Shown in pieces: positions 48,002-57,733 of a DNA stretch of 64,000 nucleotides (the first letter of the stretch is position 1; every line of letters begins with the position of its first letter). The notes below the pieces were generated by a model. The model did not search any database and was not told the DNA's origin. It saw only the letters and a list, made by a program, of their open reading frames with translations. Made by a program: the position numbers and the translations under genes. Source of the stretch: Marinimicrobium sp. C6131. GTDB taxonomy: Bacteria; Pseudomonadota; Gammaproteobacteria; Pseudomonadales; Cellvibrionaceae. The stretch covers positions 1,674,001 through 1,738,000 of the forward strand of contig NZ_CP110629.1 of the NCBI RefSeq assembly GCF_026153455.1, given 5' to 3'.

Positions 48002-48559
48002 TCAGATTTCCATCAGATCCGCTTCCTTGGCACTGAGAGCCTTGTCAATCCGGGCGATGTATTTATCGGTTATTTTTTGAATCTCATCTTGAGCACGACG
48101 TTCATCGTCTTCGCTGATCTCTTTTTCTTTCAGCAGGGATTTTACATCCGACAGAATATCGCGACGCACACCGCGCACCGCGACACGAGCATTTTCCGCT
48201 TCGTGGCGCGCCTGCTTGATGTAGTTCTTGCGAGTTTCCTCGGTCAGCGGCGGCATCGGAATGCGAATGACGCCACCATTGGTGGACGGATTCAGGCCGA
48301 GGTCCGATTTCATGATCGCTTTCTCGATCTCCGGCACCAACTGCTTTTCCCAGGGGTTGATGCTCAGGGTGCGGGCATCTTCCACGTTGACGTTGGCAAG
48401 CTGAGACAATGGGGTCTCTGCACCATAGTAGGATACGTGGATGCCATCCAGAATACTCGGATGGGCGCGGCCGGTGCGGATTTTGTTGAAGTTGTTACCC
48501 AGCGCGTCGACCGATTTGGCCATACGGGCTTCGGCATCTTTTTTAAAGTCATTCAGCAT
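48002..48559 (-). CDS. frr: Ribosome recycling factor
   Basis: RRF splits post-termination ribosomes with EF-G. The 185-residue protein shows RMAKSVDALGNNFNKIRTGR, the hinge with the small beta domain (YYGAETPLSQLANVNV), INPWEKQLVPEIEKAI, and the C-terminal basic helices. The length equals E. coli's. Its start overlaps the pyrH stop by 11 bases. Confidence 0.97.
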   Translation of the reverse strand: MLNDFKKDAEARMAKSVDALGNNFNKIRTGRAHPSILDGIHVSYYGAETPLSQLANVNVEDARTLSINPWEKQLVPEIEKAIMKSDLGLNPSTNGGVIRIPMPPLTEETRKNYIKQARHEAENARVAVRGVRRDILSDVKSLLKEKEISEDDERRAQDEIQKITDKYIARIDKALSAKEADLMEI

Positions 48560-49292
48560 TGTTTTTGCCCTCTTCGATCAGGGTGCCCTCATTGCTACCG
48601 ACCACAATGTTGAGCAGAGCCCCGGTTTTGTTCATGCGGAATACCCGCACTGGCATATCGTGTTCCCGACAGAGGCAAATCGCAGTCAGGTCCATTACCC
48701 CCAGTTTACGCTCCAGCACTTCGTCGTAAGTCAGGCGATCGTATTTGGTCGCGGCAGGATCCTGCATCGGATCGGCGGTGTACACACCATCTACCTTGGT
48801 GGCCTTCAGCACAATATCTGCCTCGACTTCGATGGCGCGCAGACAGGCGGCCGAGTCGGTGGTAAAGAACGGGTTGCCGGTGCCGGCGGAGAATATCACC
48901 ACCTCACCCGAGGTCAGGGCGCGGTTGGCCTGGCGACTGTCGTAGTGTTCGACGATGCCACTCATGGGAATGGCGGACATGACCCGGGAGGAGATATTCG
49001 AGCGCTCAAGCGCATCGCGCATCGCCAGCGCATTCATCACAGTCGCGAGCATGCCCATATGATCACCGGTGACGCGATTCAGGCCGGCGCTGCTGAGCGC
49101 GGCACCGCGAAACAGGTTGCCACCGCCGATGACCAGACCCACCTGAACACCGATGCCAACCAACTGGCCAATTTCCAGGGCCATTTTATCCAGCACTTTG
49201 GGGTCAATCCCAAAGCCCTCAGAGCCCATCAGCTCTTCGCCGCTGAGCTTCAACAGAATTCGTTTGTACTTTTTGTCACGCGCGCTTGGCAT
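48549..49292 (-). CDS. pyrH: UMP kinase
   Basis: UMP kinase phosphorylates UMP to UDP. The 247-residue amino-acid-kinase-fold protein has ILLKLSGEELMGSEGFGIDP, VIGGGNLFRGA, the acceptor-site segment FSAGTGNPFFTTDSAA and KVDGVYTADP. It lies between tsf (88 bases upstream) and frr. Confidence 0.97.
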   Translation of the reverse strand: MPSARDKKYKRILLKLSGEELMGSEGFGIDPKVLDKMALEIGQLVGIGVQVGLVIGGGNLFRGAALSSAGLNRVTGDHMGMLATVMNALAMRDALERSNISSRVMSAIPMSGIVEHYDSRQANRALTSGEVVIFSAGTGNPFFTTDSAACLRAIEVEADIVLKATKVDGVYTADPMQDPAATKYDRLTYDEVLERKLGVMDLTAICLCREHDMPVRVFRMNKTGALLNIVVGSNEGTLIEEGKNNAE

Positions 49293-49380
49293 ACAGGGAT
49301 CTCCGCTAGGTGCTCATTCAACGTCAGAAAACCACCGGGTGTGCCCATCCTCGGGCCACCCGGCGAAAGAGCGGCGGTGA

Positions 49381-50256
49381 TTAACCCTTGGAAGAGGCCT
49401 TGACCTGAGCGGCCACTTCTTCGGCGAAATCGACGGTCTCTTTCTCGATACCTTCGCCCACTTCAAAGCGCACAAAGCTCTGAATGGTCGCACCGGCGTC
49501 GGCGGCCAGTTTACCCACCTTGATCTCCGGATTCTTGACGAACGGCTGCTCAACCAGGCTGCCCTCTTTGAGGAACTTGTTGATACGCCCCATCATCATC
49601 TTTTCCACGATTTCAGCAGGCTTGCCTTCCATATCCGGCTGAGCCTTGATGATTTCCTTCTCTTTTTCCACCAGTTCGGCGGGCATATCGTCCGGGTTGA
49701 TTACCTGCGGGTTCACCGCGGCCACATGCATGGCAATGTCGCGCGCCAGTTCGGCGTCGCCGCCGCCCTGCAACTGGGCGACCACCGCAATACGGTTGTT
49801 GGAGTGAACATACCCGTCGACCACGCCGCCTTCTACCACGGCAGCCCGACGCACGGTGATGTTCTCGCCAATTTTCTGGACCAACGCTTCGCGGTCGCCT
49901 TCCAGCTCGCCGTTCATCAGGGCCGCCACATCGCTCTGCTTGTCGGCAAAGGCCTTGTCCAGGACTTTGTTGACAAACGCCAGAAAGCCTTCATCGCGGG
50001 CGACAAAGTCGGTTTCACTGTTCACTTCCAGAATCACTGCGTAGCTGTTGTCGTCGGCCACTTTAACGGATACAACACCGTCAGCCGCGGTACGACCGGC
50101 CTTTTTGGCGGCCTTCAGGCCACTGGCCTTACGCAGGTTCTCGATAGCCACTTCAACGTCGCCTTCGGCTTCGTTCAGGGCCTTTTTACACTCCATCATG
50201 CCGAGCCCGGTACGCTCGCGCAGCTCCTTAACCATTGACGCAGAAATCGCTGCCAT
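49381..50256 (-). CDS. tsf: Elongation factor Ts
   Basis: EF-Ts exchanges GDP for GTP on EF-Tu. The 291-residue protein has the N-terminal RERTGLGMMECKKALNEAEGD, the core VNSETDFVARDEGF and the C-terminal module QSFVRFEVGEGIEK. It follows rpsB by 99 bases, its universal neighbour. Confidence 0.97.
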   Translation of the reverse strand: MAAISASMVKELRERTGLGMMECKKALNEAEGDVEVAIENLRKASGLKAAKKAGRTAADGVVSVKVADDNSYAVILEVNSETDFVARDEGFLAFVNKVLDKAFADKQSDVAALMNGELEGDREALVQKIGENITVRRAAVVEGGVVDGYVHSNNRIAVVAQLQGGGDAELARDIAMHVAAVNPQVINPDDMPAELVEKEKEIIKAQPDMEGKPAEIVEKMMMGRINKFLKEGSLVEQPFVKNPEIKVGKLAADAGATIQSFVRFEVGEGIEKETVDFAEEVAAQVKASSKG

Positions 50257-50355
50257 GTCGCTATCCTCTTGAAATGGGTCTAACTCAATATTCGAAAAAA
50301 GGGGGCCGCCGTCTGGCCTGCCCCCTTGTCTTGTGCCGATCGGCCAGGAGCCGGT

Positions 50356-51099
50356 TTACTCGGACGCGGCTTCGCCTTCGGCGGGCACGTATTCATCTTT
50401 GTTGGGCACAGCAGAGGCTTCTTTCGCCCCTTCCAGGCAGGCATCTGCCATGGCGGAAACGTACAGTTTGATGGCGCGAATCGCATCATCGTTACCCGGG
50501 ATGACATAGTCGATGTCGTCCGGGTTGCTGTTGGTGTCCACGATACCGATGATGGGCAGACCCAGCTTTTTGGCTTCCTGAACGGCAATGCGCTCATGGT
50601 CCACGTCAACGATGAACAGGGCATCGGGCAGGCCGTTCATGTCTTTGATACCACCGATGGAGCGTTCCAGCTTTTCCATCTCGCGGGTGCGCATCAGCGC
50701 TTCTTTCTTGGTCAGCTTTTCGAAGGTACCGTCCTGGCTCTGGGCTTCCAGGTCGCGGTAGCGACGGATGGAGGCGCGGATGGTCTTGTAGTTGGTCAGC
50801 ATACCACCCAGCCAGCGATGGCTGACAAAGGGCATACCGGCACGCTCGGCCTGCTCTTTGATGGTCTTCTGGGCGGCGCGCTTGGTACCGACGAACAGTA
50901 CCTTTTTCTTCTGGGCGGCCATTTTCTTGACCACGTCCATCGCTTCAGCGAAGGCCGGCACGGTCTTTTCCAGATTGATGATGTGAATCTTGTTGCGGGC
51001 ACCGAAGATGAAACGGTTCATCTTGGGGTTCCAATAGCGGGTCTGGTGGCCGAAGTGGGCACCAGCCTGCAGCATATCGCGCATGCTTACTGTAGGCAT
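50356..51099 (-). CDS. rpsB: 30S ribosomal protein S2
   Basis: The 247-residue protein starts MPTVSMRDMLQAGAHFGHQT and has FIFGARNKIHIINLEKTV, SHRWLGGMLTNYKT and the signature PDALFIVDVDHERIA with GIVDTNSNPDDIDY. The ATG at 51099 is preceded by AGGA; 17 upstream in-frame codons are leader RNA. It heads the translation and envelope block. Confidence 0.97.
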   Translation of the reverse strand: MPTVSMRDMLQAGAHFGHQTRYWNPKMNRFIFGARNKIHIINLEKTVPAFAEAMDVVKKMAAQKKKVLFVGTKRAAQKTIKEQAERAGMPFVSHRWLGGMLTNYKTIRASIRRYRDLEAQSQDGTFEKLTKKEALMRTREMEKLERSIGGIKDMNGLPDALFIVDVDHERIAVQEAKKLGLPIIGIVDTNSNPDDIDYVIPGNDDAIRAIKLYVSAMADACLEGAKEASAVPNKDEYVPAEGEAASE

Positions 51100-51431
51100 T
51101 TTGTCATTCCTATCGGGTTGGGCCTCCATACACCCCGCCAGCCAACCCACTGAAAACAGCGAGCACCCAGGCTGAACGTGACGGTGTATGTGTGACGTTC
51201 ATGGTTTATTTTGCCGCCCGTTTGATCGGGTCGGCACCCCACTGCCGTGCAAAGCACTGGCCGCGGAGCCGCGCTTTATACCATAATTTGCCCACCAGTG
51301 GAACCCGGACGAGACATCCACCCCACTCGCGCCGTTGCGTCCGGGTAGCCACTCATGTCTAATAGTCATACAGACACTAAACTCTTGCCGCCACGCCCGG
51401 CGGCAGCACTGGATGAGCAGAGAACGATACC
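51100..51431. promoter_or_regulatory. Divergent rpsB/uxuA control region
   Basis: On the minus strand, GGTATAAAG (51281-51274) is a good -10 for rpsB and leaves a GC-rich leader of about 170 bases. In E. coli the rpsB leader binds S2 for autoregulation, so the same is likely here, though I cannot fold it. On the plus strand, TTGCGT (51335-51340), a 17-base spacer and TCTAAT (51358-51363) may be the uxuA promoter. No UxuR-type palindrome is apparent. Confidence 0.4.
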
Positions 51432-52616
51432 ATGAAAGAGACCTGGCGCTGGTTTGGCCCCAATGACACCGTATCCCTTGAGCAAATTGCCCAGGCGGGC
51501 GCCACCGGAGTGGTCACGGCACTGCATGAGATCCCCACCGGAGAAGTCTGGCCGCTCAAAGCGATTCTGGAGCGCAAGGCGCTGATCGAGGCACGAGGCC
51601 TGGAATGGGCTGTCGTTGAGAGCGTGCCCCTGCATAACGATATCAAGACCCGCAGTGGTGACTTTGAGCGACACATCGCCAACTACCGGGACACACTCAC
51701 CAATCTCGCGGCCGCCGGGATTCACGACGTCTGCTACAACTTCATGCCGGTCGTCGACTGGACCCGCACCAATCTGGACTATGAGCTCGCCAACGGCAGC
51801 CGGGCGCTGCGCTTCGAGATGGCCGACTTTGCCGCCTATGACCTGCACATCCTCCAGCGTCGGGACGCGGAGGCCTGCTACTCGGCCGATGTCCTGAATC
51901 GGGCCGGGCAGCGATTCCGCGCCATGTCGGACGCCGAGAAGGCCCAACTGGAGAAAAACATCATTGCCGGCCTCCCGGGCGGGGAAGGCTCCTACGATCG
52001 CGAGGGCATCCGGGTGGCAATCGAGCAGTTTATCGCCCTTGGCGAGGAAGGGATGCGCGCCAATCTGATCGCCTTCCTCAAGGACGTCACCCCCGTCGCC
52101 GAGGCGGTCGGCCTGCGTCTGGCCATCCACCCCGACGACCCGCCGTTCTCGCTCTTCGGGCTGCCGCGCGTGGTGTCGACCGCCGCGGACGCCCGCGCCC
52201 TGCTTGACGCCGTGCCCAGCGAGGCCAACGGCCTGACCCTGTGCGCCGGTTCCTACGGCGCCCGGGCAGACAATGACCTGGTCGCCATGGCCCGGGAATT
52301 TGGCTCCCGCATCTATTTTGTGCACCTGCGTAATATCCGGCGCGAAGCGGATGGCTCCTTTTACGAATCAGACCATCTCGGCGGGGACAACGACATGGTA
52401 GGGCTGATCCGGGCCCTGCTGGACGAAGAGCGGCGCCGACGCAAGAACCACAGTCGACTGCCCGAAATCGCCATGCGCCCGGACCACGGTCACCTGATGG
52501 CCGAGGAAATCGGCCGCCCCGGAATCAACCCTGGCTACTCCTACGGTGGACGAATGAAAGGATTGGCCGAATTGCGCGGTGTCATTCACGCGCTGAAGTA
52601 TGTGGATGCTGCCTGA
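51432..52616 (+). CDS. uxuA: Mannonate dehydratase
   Basis: UxuA dehydrates D-mannonate to 2-keto-3-deoxygluconate in glucuronate breakdown. The 394-residue length equals the E. coli protein. It opens METWRWFGPND-like (MKETWRWFGPNDTVSL), then YNFMPVVDWTRTNLDYEL, LAIHPDDPPFSLFGLPR and MRPDHGHLMAEEIGRPGINP, with the expected His and Asp metal ligands. No uxaC, uxuB or kdgK is adjacent. Its place between rpsB and map is unusual. Confidence 0.95.
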   Translation: MKETWRWFGPNDTVSLEQIAQAGATGVVTALHEIPTGEVWPLKAILERKALIEARGLEWAVVESVPLHNDIKTRSGDFERHIANYRDTLTNLAAAGIHDVCYNFMPVVDWTRTNLDYELANGSRALRFEMADFAAYDLHILQRRDAEACYSADVLNRAGQRFRAMSDAEKAQLEKNIIAGLPGGEGSYDREGIRVAIEQFIALGEEGMRANLIAFLKDVTPVAEAVGLRLAIHPDDPPFSLFGLPRVVSTAADARALLDAVPSEANGLTLCAGSYGARADNDLVAMAREFGSRIYFVHLRNIRREADGSFYESDHLGGDNDMVGLIRALLDEERRRRKNHSRLPEIAMRPDHGHLMAEEIGRPGINPGYSYGGRMKGLAELRGVIHALKYVDAA

Positions 52617-52633
52617 TCCCTGCATCCCGCAGA

Positions 52634-52663
52634 CTGTCAGACGCTGGCCAGATCGTTTAGAAT
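52634..52663 (+). promoter_or_regulatory. Candidate map promoter
   Basis: CTGTCA (52634-52639), an 18-base spacer and TAGAAT (52658-52663) lie about 30 bases before the map ATG. The boxes match sigma-70 four and five of six. This is a pattern match only. Confidence 0.4.
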
Positions 52664-52694
52664 GATGGTTTTCCTTTCAATCTAGCGAGTCGAC

Positions 52695-53465
52695 ATGTCT
52701 GTCAGTATTAAAACCCCGGAAGAAATCGAGAAAATGCGCGTTGCCGGCCGCATGGCCGCCGAGGTGTTGGAACTGATCGAACCCCACGTTCAGCCCGGCG
52801 TGACCACCGCCGAGCTGGACCGGATCTGCCACGACCACATCATCAACGAGCAGAACGCGATTCCGGCCTGCCTCAACTACCGGGGCTTCCCGAAATCCAT
52901 CTGCACGTCCGTCAATCAGGTTGTCTGTCACGGCATTCCCTCGGAAAAGAAGGTGCTCAAAAACGGGGATATCGTCAATATTGATGTGACCGTGATCTAC
53001 GATGGTTACCACGGCGATACCAGCAAAATGTACTTCGTCGGCAAGCGTCTGCCCCACGCCGAACGCCTGGTCAAGGTCACTCAGGAGTGCCTTTATAAAG
53101 GGATCGAGATGGTCAAACCCGGCATCAAGCTGGGCGACATCGGGCACGCCATCCAACAGCATGCCGAAAGCAACCATTATTCAGTGGTCCGGGAGTACTG
53201 TGGCCACGGGATTGGCGCGGTCTTTCATGAGGACCCGCAGGTCCTGCACTACGGCCGTCCGGACACAGGGCTGGAGCTCAAAGAAGGTATGACCTTCACC
53301 ATCGAGCCCATGATCAACGCCGGCAAACGCCACACCAAGACCAAAGGCGACGGCTGGACTGTGGAAACCAAGGATGGCCGACTGTCAGCGCAGTGGGAAC
53401 ACACCCTGGCCGTGACCAAAGACGGTGTAGAAGTCTTGACGGCCCGCCACGAAGAAGATTTCTGA
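52695..53465 (+). CDS. map: Methionine aminopeptidase type I
   Basis: Map removes N-terminal Met from nascent proteins. The 256-residue protein carries the metal ligands Asp in VNIDVTVIYDGYHGDTSK, His in YCGHGIGAVFHE, Glu in FTIEPM and the last Glu in SAQWEHTLAV. NEQNAIPACLNYRGFPKSIC is conserved. It faces away from rpsB and is followed three bases later by glnD, as in Pseudomonas. Confidence 0.97.
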   Translation: MSVSIKTPEEIEKMRVAGRMAAEVLELIEPHVQPGVTTAELDRICHDHIINEQNAIPACLNYRGFPKSICTSVNQVVCHGIPSEKKVLKNGDIVNIDVTVIYDGYHGDTSKMYFVGKRLPHAERLVKVTQECLYKGIEMVKPGIKLGDIGHAIQQHAESNHYSVVREYCGHGIGAVFHEDPQVLHYGRPDTGLELKEGMTFTIEPMINAGKRHTKTKGDGWTVETKDGRLSAQWEHTLAVTKDGVEVLTARHEEDF

Positions 53466-53467
53466 TC

Positions 53468-56179
53468 ATGGATACCGCTGCGCTGCCCTACTTTGAACGC
53501 CCTCTGTTCTTTTTCGATCAGGCGCGGTTTCGACGCGCTCTGGCAGAGCAGCCCGTCATTACGGTCTTCAAGGACGCCATTACCGCCGCCAACCGGCAGT
53601 TTGATGCGCGCTTTCGCGAGGGCGAGGATATTCGCGCCCTGATTCACGAGCGCGCCCTGTTTGTCGACTGTATGCTGCACTATGCCTGGCATCGCAACCA
53701 CTGGCCTCTGGGCATCAGCCTGGAGGCGGTTGGCGGCTACGGCCGCTGCGAACTGCATCCGCATTCCGACATCGACCTGCTGATCCTGACCGGCAATGAC
53801 AATATTCGGGACCGCTGTCAGGAGCAGATCGAACAACTGCTCACCTTTCTCTGGGACATCGGCCTGGAGATCGGCCACAGCGTCCGCTCCCTGGAGGAGT
53901 GCGTCGGCTACGCCCGCAATGACATTACCGTCGCCACCAACCTGATGGAGTCCCGCACCCTGGTGGGCGACAGTTCGCTGCGCATTCAGTTGATGCAGGA
54001 AACCGCCCCCGATCAGCTCTGGCCAGCGGATGAGTTTTTCCGGGCGAAATGGCAGGAGCAGATTCAGCGCCACCAGAAGTACAACGACACCGAATACAAC
54101 CTTGAACCCAACATCAAGAATGCACCGGGCGGCTTGCGTGACATTCAGATGATCGGCTGGGTGGCCAAGCGTTTTTTTCAGGTCCGAACGCTCAAGCAGC
54201 TTGAAGGCAAAGGTTTCTTTACCGAAGAAGAGTTCTCCCTGCTGCAGAGCGGCGAAGAATTTCTGTGGCGGGTCCGCTATGGCCTGCACCTGATCGCTGG
54301 CCGCGCGGAAGAGCGCCTGCTGTTCGACCATCAGCGGGAGCTGGCCGCCATGTTCGGCTATCGCGACAACAGCGAAAGCCTGGCGGTGGAGCAGTTCATG
54401 CACCGTTACTATCGCCTGGTCATGTCGCTACGCGAACTGAACGACGTGCTGCTGCAATTTCTGCACGAAGTCATCCTGCAGAAAGGCGTCAATAAAAATG
54501 TGACCGCGCTCAATGAACGCTTCCAGCTACGCGATCACTATATCGAGGCGGCGCATATTTACGTCTTTGAAGAGACGCCATCGGCACTGCTGGAAATTTT
54601 TGTCCTGATGGCCAAACATCCGGAAATCCAGGGGGTACGCGCGTCCACCATCCGTCTGATCCGCGAAAGCCGCCACCTGATCGACGAAGACTACCGTCGC
54701 CACCCGACCAACACCCAACTGTTCCTGGAGTTATTCCGCTACCCGGAAGGGCTGGTAGAGCAGCTCAAACGGATGTCCCGCTACGGCATTCTCGGGTTGT
54801 ATCTGCCGGAGTTCGGCCAGGTCACCGGGCAGATGCAGCACGACCTGTTCCACATTTATACCGTGGATGCACACACTCTGAAAGTCATGCAGAACATGTG
54901 TGACTTCTGGGCCCCCGACGCCAAAGACGAGTTTCCGATCGCCGCTCATGTCATCAAACGGCTCCCGAAACCGGAGCTGCTCTATATCGCCGGTCTTTAC
55001 CACGATATCGCCAAGGGACGCGGTGGGGATCACTCCACCCTTGGGGCGGTGGACGCCGAAGACTTTTGCCAGCGCCATGGGCTGTCGCCCCGGGAGACCC
55101 GGTTGATCTGTTGGCTGGTGGAGCAGCATCTGCTCATGTCCGCCGTGGCCCAGAAGCAGGACATTTCTGACCCGGATGTGATTCACGACTTCGCCCTGCG
55201 GGTCGGCGACCAGCAGCGTCTGGACTACCTGTATACCCTGACGGTCGCCGATATCAACGGCACCAACAAGGAACTCTGGAACACCTGGCGGGCCAGCCTG
55301 ATGCGCCAGCTCTATATGGAAACCAAACGGGCGTTGCGCCGAGGCCTGGAAAACAATATCGACAAGCACGAGCTTATCGAGGAAACCCAGCAGTCAGCCC
55401 TGCGCAAGCTCGAGCGCAAAGGCATTTCCGCCGACACCGCCTGGCAACTGTGGAGCGACATGGGCGAAGAATACTTCATGCGCGAGACGGCACTGGATAT
55501 CGCCTGGCACAGCGAGGCGATGATCCAGCACACCGACGACACACCGCTCATCCTGATCAAGAAAACCACCAACCGGGAACTCGAGGGTGCGACGCAGATT
55601 TTTGTGCGCAGCAAGGGTCGCAAGAATGTGTTCGCCGCCGTGGCGACCGCCCTCGACCAGTTGAACCTCAATATTCAGGACGCCCGCATTTACAACTCCA
55701 ATAGCGGCTATACCGTGGATACGTTTTTTGTTCTGAATCAGGACGGTGAACCGCTGGGCGACGACCCGAAGGTGCTGAAGCGCATCCAGGATGCCCTGTT
55801 GGACGAATTGCGACTGGTGGATGATTATTCCGAGGTCATCAGCCGCCGTACGCCCCGTCGCCTCAAGCATTTTACGATGCCGACGCGTACCAGTCTGAGC
55901 AACGACATGATCAGTGGCTATACGGTGCTGGAGGTCATCAGCCCGGACCGCCCGGGCTTGTTGGCGTGTATCGGCCGAATTTTTCTGCAGTTTGATATTC
56001 TGTTGCAGAATGCCAAAATCGCCACCTTGGGTGAGCGGGTGGAGGATGTGTTTTTCATCACCGATAACGAGGGCGAGCCCTTGAGCGACCCGGCATTGTG
56101 CGAGGCGCTACAGCGGGAAATCTGCGAGCAACTGGACAAGCGCGCCACCAAAACCTCGGCGTCGGTGGTAAATTTCTAA
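53468..56179 (+). CDS. glnD: PII uridylyltransferase/uridylyl-removing enzyme
   Basis: GlnD senses glutamine and uridylylates or de-uridylylates PII proteins. The 903-residue protein has the nucleotidyltransferase motif VGGYGRCELHPHSDIDLL, the GlnD linker, the HD hydrolase motif LYHDIAKGRGGDHS and two C-terminal ACT domains (RNVFAAVATALD-like; VISPDRPGLLACIGRIF). The ATG at 53468 follows the map stop at once. Earlier in-frame sequence belongs to map. Confidence 0.97.
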   Translation: MDTAALPYFERPLFFFDQARFRRALAEQPVITVFKDAITAANRQFDARFREGEDIRALIHERALFVDCMLHYAWHRNHWPLGISLEAVGGYGRCELHPHSDIDLLILTGNDNIRDRCQEQIEQLLTFLWDIGLEIGHSVRSLEECVGYARNDITVATNLMESRTLVGDSSLRIQLMQETAPDQLWPADEFFRAKWQEQIQRHQKYNDTEYNLEPNIKNAPGGLRDIQMIGWVAKRFFQVRTLKQLEGKGFFTEEEFSLLQSGEEFLWRVRYGLHLIAGRAEERLLFDHQRELAAMFGYRDNSESLAVEQFMHRYYRLVMSLRELNDVLLQFLHEVILQKGVNKNVTALNERFQLRDHYIEAAHIYVFEETPSALLEIFVLMAKHPEIQGVRASTIRLIRESRHLIDEDYRRHPTNTQLFLELFRYPEGLVEQLKRMSRYGILGLYLPEFGQVTGQMQHDLFHIYTVDAHTLKVMQNMCDFWAPDAKDEFPIAAHVIKRLPKPELLYIAGLYHDIAKGRGGDHSTLGAVDAEDFCQRHGLSPRETRLICWLVEQHLLMSAVAQKQDISDPDVIHDFALRVGDQQRLDYLYTLTVADINGTNKELWNTWRASLMRQLYMETKRALRRGLENNIDKHELIEETQQSALRKLERKGISADTAWQLWSDMGEEYFMRETALDIAWHSEAMIQHTDDTPLILIKKTTNRELEGATQIFVRSKGRKNVFAAVATALDQLNLNIQDARIYNSNSGYTVDTFFVLNQDGEPLGDDPKVLKRIQDALLDELRLVDDYSEVISRRTPRRLKHFTMPTRTSLSNDMISGYTVLEVISPDRPGLLACIGRIFLQFDILLQNAKIATLGERVEDVFFITDNEGEPLSDPALCEALQREICEQLDKRATKTSASVVNF

Positions 56180-56309
56180 GCTTTTTAAGTTGTTGGGTAG
56201 CGGAACGTCCGGCGGCTACGGGGTATACCCCGCATCCGCCTCAGTGCCATTGGCGAACTTTCATGGTGCAATGACTTACTAACGTGCTATCTCCAAGCAA
56301 GTATCGGTG

Positions 56310-56430
56310 TGGCACAGCGGAGGGAGGGTATTCCCCTTTGAGACCGTCACCGGCCTGGACGGCCGGTGCAGAGCGTACAGGGATGTATTCACAGCGTGTC
56401 TCAAAGGGGAATACCCTCCCGCAGCACTCA
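56310..56430. repeat. Palindromic intergenic element, copy 2
   Basis: A perfect 23-base inverted repeat lies at 56322-56344 and 56398-56420 (starting GGGAGGGTATTCC), separated by 53 bases. The inner part (ACCGTCACCGGCCTGGA) is shared with copy 1. GCAGCAC flanks the right arm. The rest of the 295-base glnD-dapC gap holds nothing I recognise. Confidence 0.85.
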
Positions 56431-56474
56431 ATTCGAAGTAACGGTATACACGTCCAGGACCCAAGACAAATCCA

Positions 56475-57689
56475 ATGAACCCAGACCTGAATCACCTGCA
56501 CCCTTATCCGTTTGAAAAGCTCGCCAGGCTCAAAGCGGGCGTAGAGCCACCGGAACATCTATCGCACATTGCATTATCCATTGGTGAGCCCAAACACCAG
56601 CCGCCGGAGTTCGTGCTCGACACCCTGAGTCAGAACCTCAACCGGGTCGCCAACTACCCCGCGACCAAAGGCCTGCCTGAATTGCGTCAGGCCATCGCCC
56701 AATGGGCCGAAAAGCGCTTTGCGCTGAGCCCGGGACAACTCGACCCCGAGACCCAGGTGCTTCCGGTGAATGGCACCCGCGAAGCCCTGTTCGCCTTCGC
56801 CCAGGCCGTGGTGGACCGCACCGCCGAACAACCTCTGGTGGTCAGCCCCAACCCGTTTTATCAGATCTACGAAGGCGCCGCCCTGCTGGCCGGAGCGCGT
56901 CCGGCGTTTCTGAACTGTACCACCGACAACCACTATATTCCCGATTTCTCAGCCGTCGACCCGAACGTGTGGACACACTGCCAGCTTCTGTATATCTGCT
57001 CACCGGGCAACCCCACCGGCGCGGTACTCACGCTTGAGCACTGGCGCACCCTGTTGGCACTGGCCGACGAGTACGATTTTGTGATCGCCTCGGACGAGTG
57101 TTATTCCGAACTGTATTTCGACGAACAGACACCGCCTCTCGGGTTGCTGCAGGCCTGCACCGAGCTCGGCCGTGAGGATTTCAGCCGCTGTGTGGTCTTT
57201 CACAGCCTATCCAAGCGCTCCAACCTGCCGGGGCTGCGTTCTGGTTTTGTGGCCGGTGATGCGTCGATTCTCGCGGAGTTTTTGCGTTACCGGACCTACC
57301 ACGGTTGTGCCATGCCGGTGCCCTCGCAACTGGCGAGCATCGCGGCGTGGGAAGACGAAACGCATGTGCGGGCGAACCGGGATCTGTACCGGCAGAAGTT
57401 TACGGCGGTGTTGGACATCCTGGACGGCTGTCTGGATGTCTCCCGCCCCGAAGCGGGCTTTTACCTCTGGCCGCGTACGCCGGTGGACAGCGAGACTTTT
57501 GCCCGGGAGTTGTTTGCCCAGCAGAACATTACCGTCCTCCCCGGCAATTACCTGGCCCGCGACACCGAAACCGGCAACCCGGGCGACCACTATGTCCGAA
57601 TGGCATTGGTGGCTTCCCTCGACGAGTGCGTCGAAGCGGCACATCGAATCAAGAGGTTTATGGCTCAATACGAGGTAAGAGCGTTGTAG
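56475..57689 (+). CDS. dapC: N-succinyldiaminopimelate aminotransferase
   Basis: DapC acts in lysine and peptidoglycan precursor synthesis with PLP. The 404-residue fold-type I aminotransferase has LSIGEPKHQPPEFV, YPATKGLPELRQAI, the Asn/Asp/Tyr PLP contacts (CSPGNPTGAVL, IASDECYSELYF) and the PLP-lysine in HSLSKRSNLPGLRSG. Position after glnD and length match Pseudomonas DapC. An ATG immediately after copy 2 of the repeat is the only sensible start. Confidence 0.95.
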   Translation: MNPDLNHLHPYPFEKLARLKAGVEPPEHLSHIALSIGEPKHQPPEFVLDTLSQNLNRVANYPATKGLPELRQAIAQWAEKRFALSPGQLDPETQVLPVNGTREALFAFAQAVVDRTAEQPLVVSPNPFYQIYEGAALLAGARPAFLNCTTDNHYIPDFSAVDPNVWTHCQLLYICSPGNPTGAVLTLEHWRTLLALADEYDFVIASDECYSELYFDEQTPPLGLLQACTELGREDFSRCVVFHSLSKRSNLPGLRSGFVAGDASILAEFLRYRTYHGCAMPVPSQLASIAAWEDETHVRANRDLYRQKFTAVLDILDGCLDVSRPEAGFYLWPRTPVDSETFARELFAQQNITVLPGNYLARDTETGNPGDHYVRMALVASLDECVEAAHRIKRFMAQYEVRAL

Positions 57690-57733
57690 GAAGTGCTGCG
57701 GGATGTCGCAGTACTAGGCTGGAACTTCGAATG

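Noticed and set aside
56310..56430. 23-base inverted repeat as ends of an insertion sequence
   Set aside because: Only 53 bases lie between the arms and no transposase is present. It fits the repeat family instead.
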